Assembly: GCF_002776525.5 (NCBI RefSeq)
Contig: NC_045435.1
Span: forward strand, 128,115,030 to 128,179,029
Length of the DNA: 64,000 bases
DNA from: Piliocolobus tephrosceles
Lineage: Eukaryota > Chordata > Mammalia > Primates > Cercopithecidae
Reading direction: 5' to 3'
This document shows, piece by piece, positions 62,058-64,000 of the stretch. Within the stretch, counting starts at the first letter, position 1, and each line of letters begins with the position of its first letter. Made by a program: the position numbers and the translations under genes. The notes beneath the pieces were generated by a model. It made no database searches. It was given only the letters and a program-made list of their open reading frames with translations, and was not told the origin of the DNA.

Positions 62058-63941
62058 AGATTCTTTAAAGACAGAGTTTCGAAACTGGGCAACATTAATT
62101 CTGTGAAGGGAATGCACATATCAGAGAGCATATTCTTGGAACGCTTCCTCCTCTATTTTCTTTCAGTATATTTCACTATTTGCCATAGTCCTCAATGTGC
62201 TATGAAATATCACTTTTTCGGTTTCGTAGGAACAGTGTTCAAACACTGCCCTGTGAGAAAAGAGGTGTAACTCTTTCAGTGGAATGCATACATCACAAAG
62301 TAGTTTCTCAGAAATTTTCCATCCAGTTTTGTATGAAGATATCTCCTCTTTCACCGTAGGTCTCAATGTGCTCCCGAGTGTCCCTTCACAGATCCTTGCA
62401 TGATGGTGTTTCCAAACTGCATTATATAATTAAAGTTTAGCTATCCAAGATTAATAAATATATCTAACACAAAGCAGATTCGCAGAAATCTTTCCTGCTT
62501 TTATCTGAGGATTTTTTTTTGTTTTTTTGCCATAGCCCTCCCTGTACTTCCAAATGTTTCTTGGTAGCTCTTTCTCCAACACTGATTCCGGATTCCTATA
62601 GGAGAAAAAAGGTATATTTCTGTGAGTGGAATGCACACGTCACAAAATAGCTCCTCAGACAGCTTCTCTCCAGTTTCCATCTGAAGATGTTTCCTTTCTC
62701 ACTGTAAGCCTGAAAGCCCTCCAGAATATCCCTTCGCAGACTAATCAAAAACAGAGTTATTATACAGCTCAATGAAAAGAAAAGCTTAACTGTGTGAGCA
62801 GAATTCATGTGACACAGAGCAGTTTCACAGAAAGCTTCCTTCGGGTTTCTCTCTGAGGTTATTTCTTTTTCAGGATATTCTAAAGAATGTTTCCCAATGT
62901 CCTTTCTCAGATTCCACAGAAACAGTGATTTCAAACTGCTCAACCTAAAGAATGATTTAACTCTATGAGATGAATACAAACATCACAAAAGAGTTACGCA
63001 GAAAGCTTCTCTCTGATTTTTGATGAAAGACATTTCCTTGCTTCACAGAGGCCTCTGATCGCCACTTACGACTCCTTCGCAGAAGACTGAAATATCGACC
63101 CTAAAACTGGGAAATGTAGAGTAAGCTGTAATCCTGTGAAATGAATCGACATGTCCGAGAGCAGTTTCTTCGAGTGCTTCTTTCTGTTTTGCATTAATTG
63201 ACATTTCACTTTTAGCCATATTCTTCAATGTGCTCTGAATATCACCATTTAGGTTTTACAGGAACAATTTTCAAACTGTGCCTTATGCGAAGAAAGTTAT
63301 AACTCCCTGGGTGGAATGCACACATCACCAAGCAGTTTCTCAGAAAGCTTCTCTCCAGTTTTTCTCTGACTGTATTTGCTATTGCTCCATAGGCCAGAAT
63401 GTGATCCCAAATATCCCTTCGTGGATCCATCCACGAGGGAGTTTCCAATCTGCATAATGTAAAGAAAGCTTCATCTATGTGAAATGAATAAAAATGGAAA
63501 AAAGCAGATTCACAGGAAGGTTCTTTCCAGTTTTTATCTGAAGATATTTCCTTTTTCACGAAAGTCCAGAATGTGCTCACAAAGGTCCCTTCGTGGATCC
63601 ATCCATGAGAGTTTCCAAACTGCATAATGTAAAGAAAGCTTTATCTATGTGAGATGATTACACATCTCACAGAGTAGTATCCAAGAAAGATTCTTTCCAG
63701 GTTTTGTCTGAGGCTATTTCCCTTTTCACCATCGACATCAACATGCTCCTGAATGTCACTTGGTACCTGTCTCTCCAAAAGGGTTTCCTCGATGCTGTAT
63801 GAGAAGAGAGGTAAAACACGGTAACTGGAATGCACACGTCACAAAGCAGTTTCTCAGAAAGCTTCTCTCCAGTTTCAGTCTGAACATATTTCCTTTTTCA
63901 CCGTTAGCTTCAAAGTGCTCCCGAATATCCCATCACACGCT

Positions 63942-64000
63942 AAACATACACAGGCCTAGAAAACTGCTCAATGAAAAGAGAGGCTTAACTGAGTGAGAGG
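63942..64000 (+). repeat. HOR copy 26 (first 59 bp)
   Basis: Starts with the landmark AAACATACACAGGCCTAG and enters monomer 1, class A. Cut by the window edge; the array continues beyond. Confidence 0.88.

Larger units (their letters stand above)
55367..63941 (+). repeat. HOR copy 25 (interrupted by full-length L1)
   Basis: Without the 6.35-kb L1 and its target duplication the copy is about 2,220-2,230 bp, a complete HOR. It shares a 12-bp monomer-3 deletion (62089-62100), ATTACACAAAAAA, GATTAATAAAT and CCTATAGGAG with copy 4, 53 kb away. Confidence 0.87.
1..64000 (+). repeat. Alpha-satellite array, 13-monomer higher-order repeat (~2,223 bp)
   Basis: Apart from four transposon insertions, everything here is tandem alpha-satellite-like monomers of about 171 bp, all in one orientation. 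Typical monomer landmarks recur in order: GAATGCACACATCAC, AGCAGTTTCTCAGAAAGCTT, a TATTTCCTTTTTCACC box, AATATCCCTTCG and CAAACTGCTCAATG. The 13 monomer types follow a fixed order, and the whole set repeats about every 2,223 bp (13 x 171). Monomers within a unit are strongly diverged from each other, while units at the same phase are about 90% alike by eye. Alpha satellite is the centromeric and pericentromeric repeat of higher primates. The roughly 10% divergence between HOR copies, many indels and old transposon insertions point to a relic or flanking array rather than an active core. The unit length and monomer count are read directly; the chromosomal setting is inference. Confidence 0.93.

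Noticed and set aside
61552..62106. A 184-codon + strand frame at the L1 5' end
   Set aside because: It is the antisense of the GC-rich L1 5' UTR and runs into satellite at its end. No protein family is recognisable.
1..64000. Regular repeats as a possible CRISPR-like array
   Set aside because: Units are 171 bp with no unique spacers; primate satellite explains them fully.

Overview
The window is primate centromere-type DNA. It holds an alpha-satellite array in one orientation (+ strand), interrupted by four transposable-element insertions: a half-length Alu, a 5'-truncated L1, an endogenous retrovirus with both LTRs, and a full-length L1 on the - strand. I found no host protein-coding gene, tRNA, rRNA or CRISPR array. 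The many 60-150 codon open frames in the satellite are chance frames that recur once per repeat unit.

The satellite monomers are about 171 bp and are arranged as a 13-monomer higher-order repeat (HOR) of about 2,223 bp. In the cleanest copy (18969-21191) the 13 anchor-to-anchor spacings are 168-175 bp and add up to exactly 2,223. Neighbouring HOR copies differ by roughly 10% by eye, whereas the 13 monomers inside a copy differ much more from one another. This looks like an old array that is no longer being homogenised. Monomers carry the A-type (pJ-alpha) box and I see no CENP-B box. Using one landmark (consensus AAACATACACAGGG, the junction of monomers 13 and 1), I placed 25 HOR boundaries. 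The length anomalies among them can be assigned to specific deletions, duplications or insertions.

Layout: 1-2517 partial copies with a two-monomer deletion; 2532-2677 half-Alu; 4886-8612 a copy with a 95-bp duplication and a 1.4-kb L1 (6590-7979); 8613-33183 HOR copies with one 4.5-monomer, one 1-monomer and one 7-monomer deletion; 33184-34997 a scrambled copy; 34998-50040 HOR copies, with a 10-N gap at 41394-41403; 50042-52870 an endogenous gammaretrovirus with a tRNA-Phe primer site, gag, pro and env remnants and no pol; 52871-55710 HOR; 55711-62057 a full-length but dead L1 on the - strand; 62058-64000 HOR.

Two sequence variants of the HOR (called A and B here) alternate along the array and switch in the middle of HOR units. 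Rare indels are shared by copies 20 to 53 kb apart, which suggests that blocks larger than one HOR were copied.

Lineage: the Alu (CTCAAGCC in the A-box region) and the 3' UTR shared by both L1s look to me like Old World monkey types, recalled from memory of those families. If so, a multi-monomer HOR is notable, because the bulk alpha satellite of Old World monkeys is mostly monomeric or dimeric. An ape pericentromere is not excluded. The chromosome cannot be told from the sequence.
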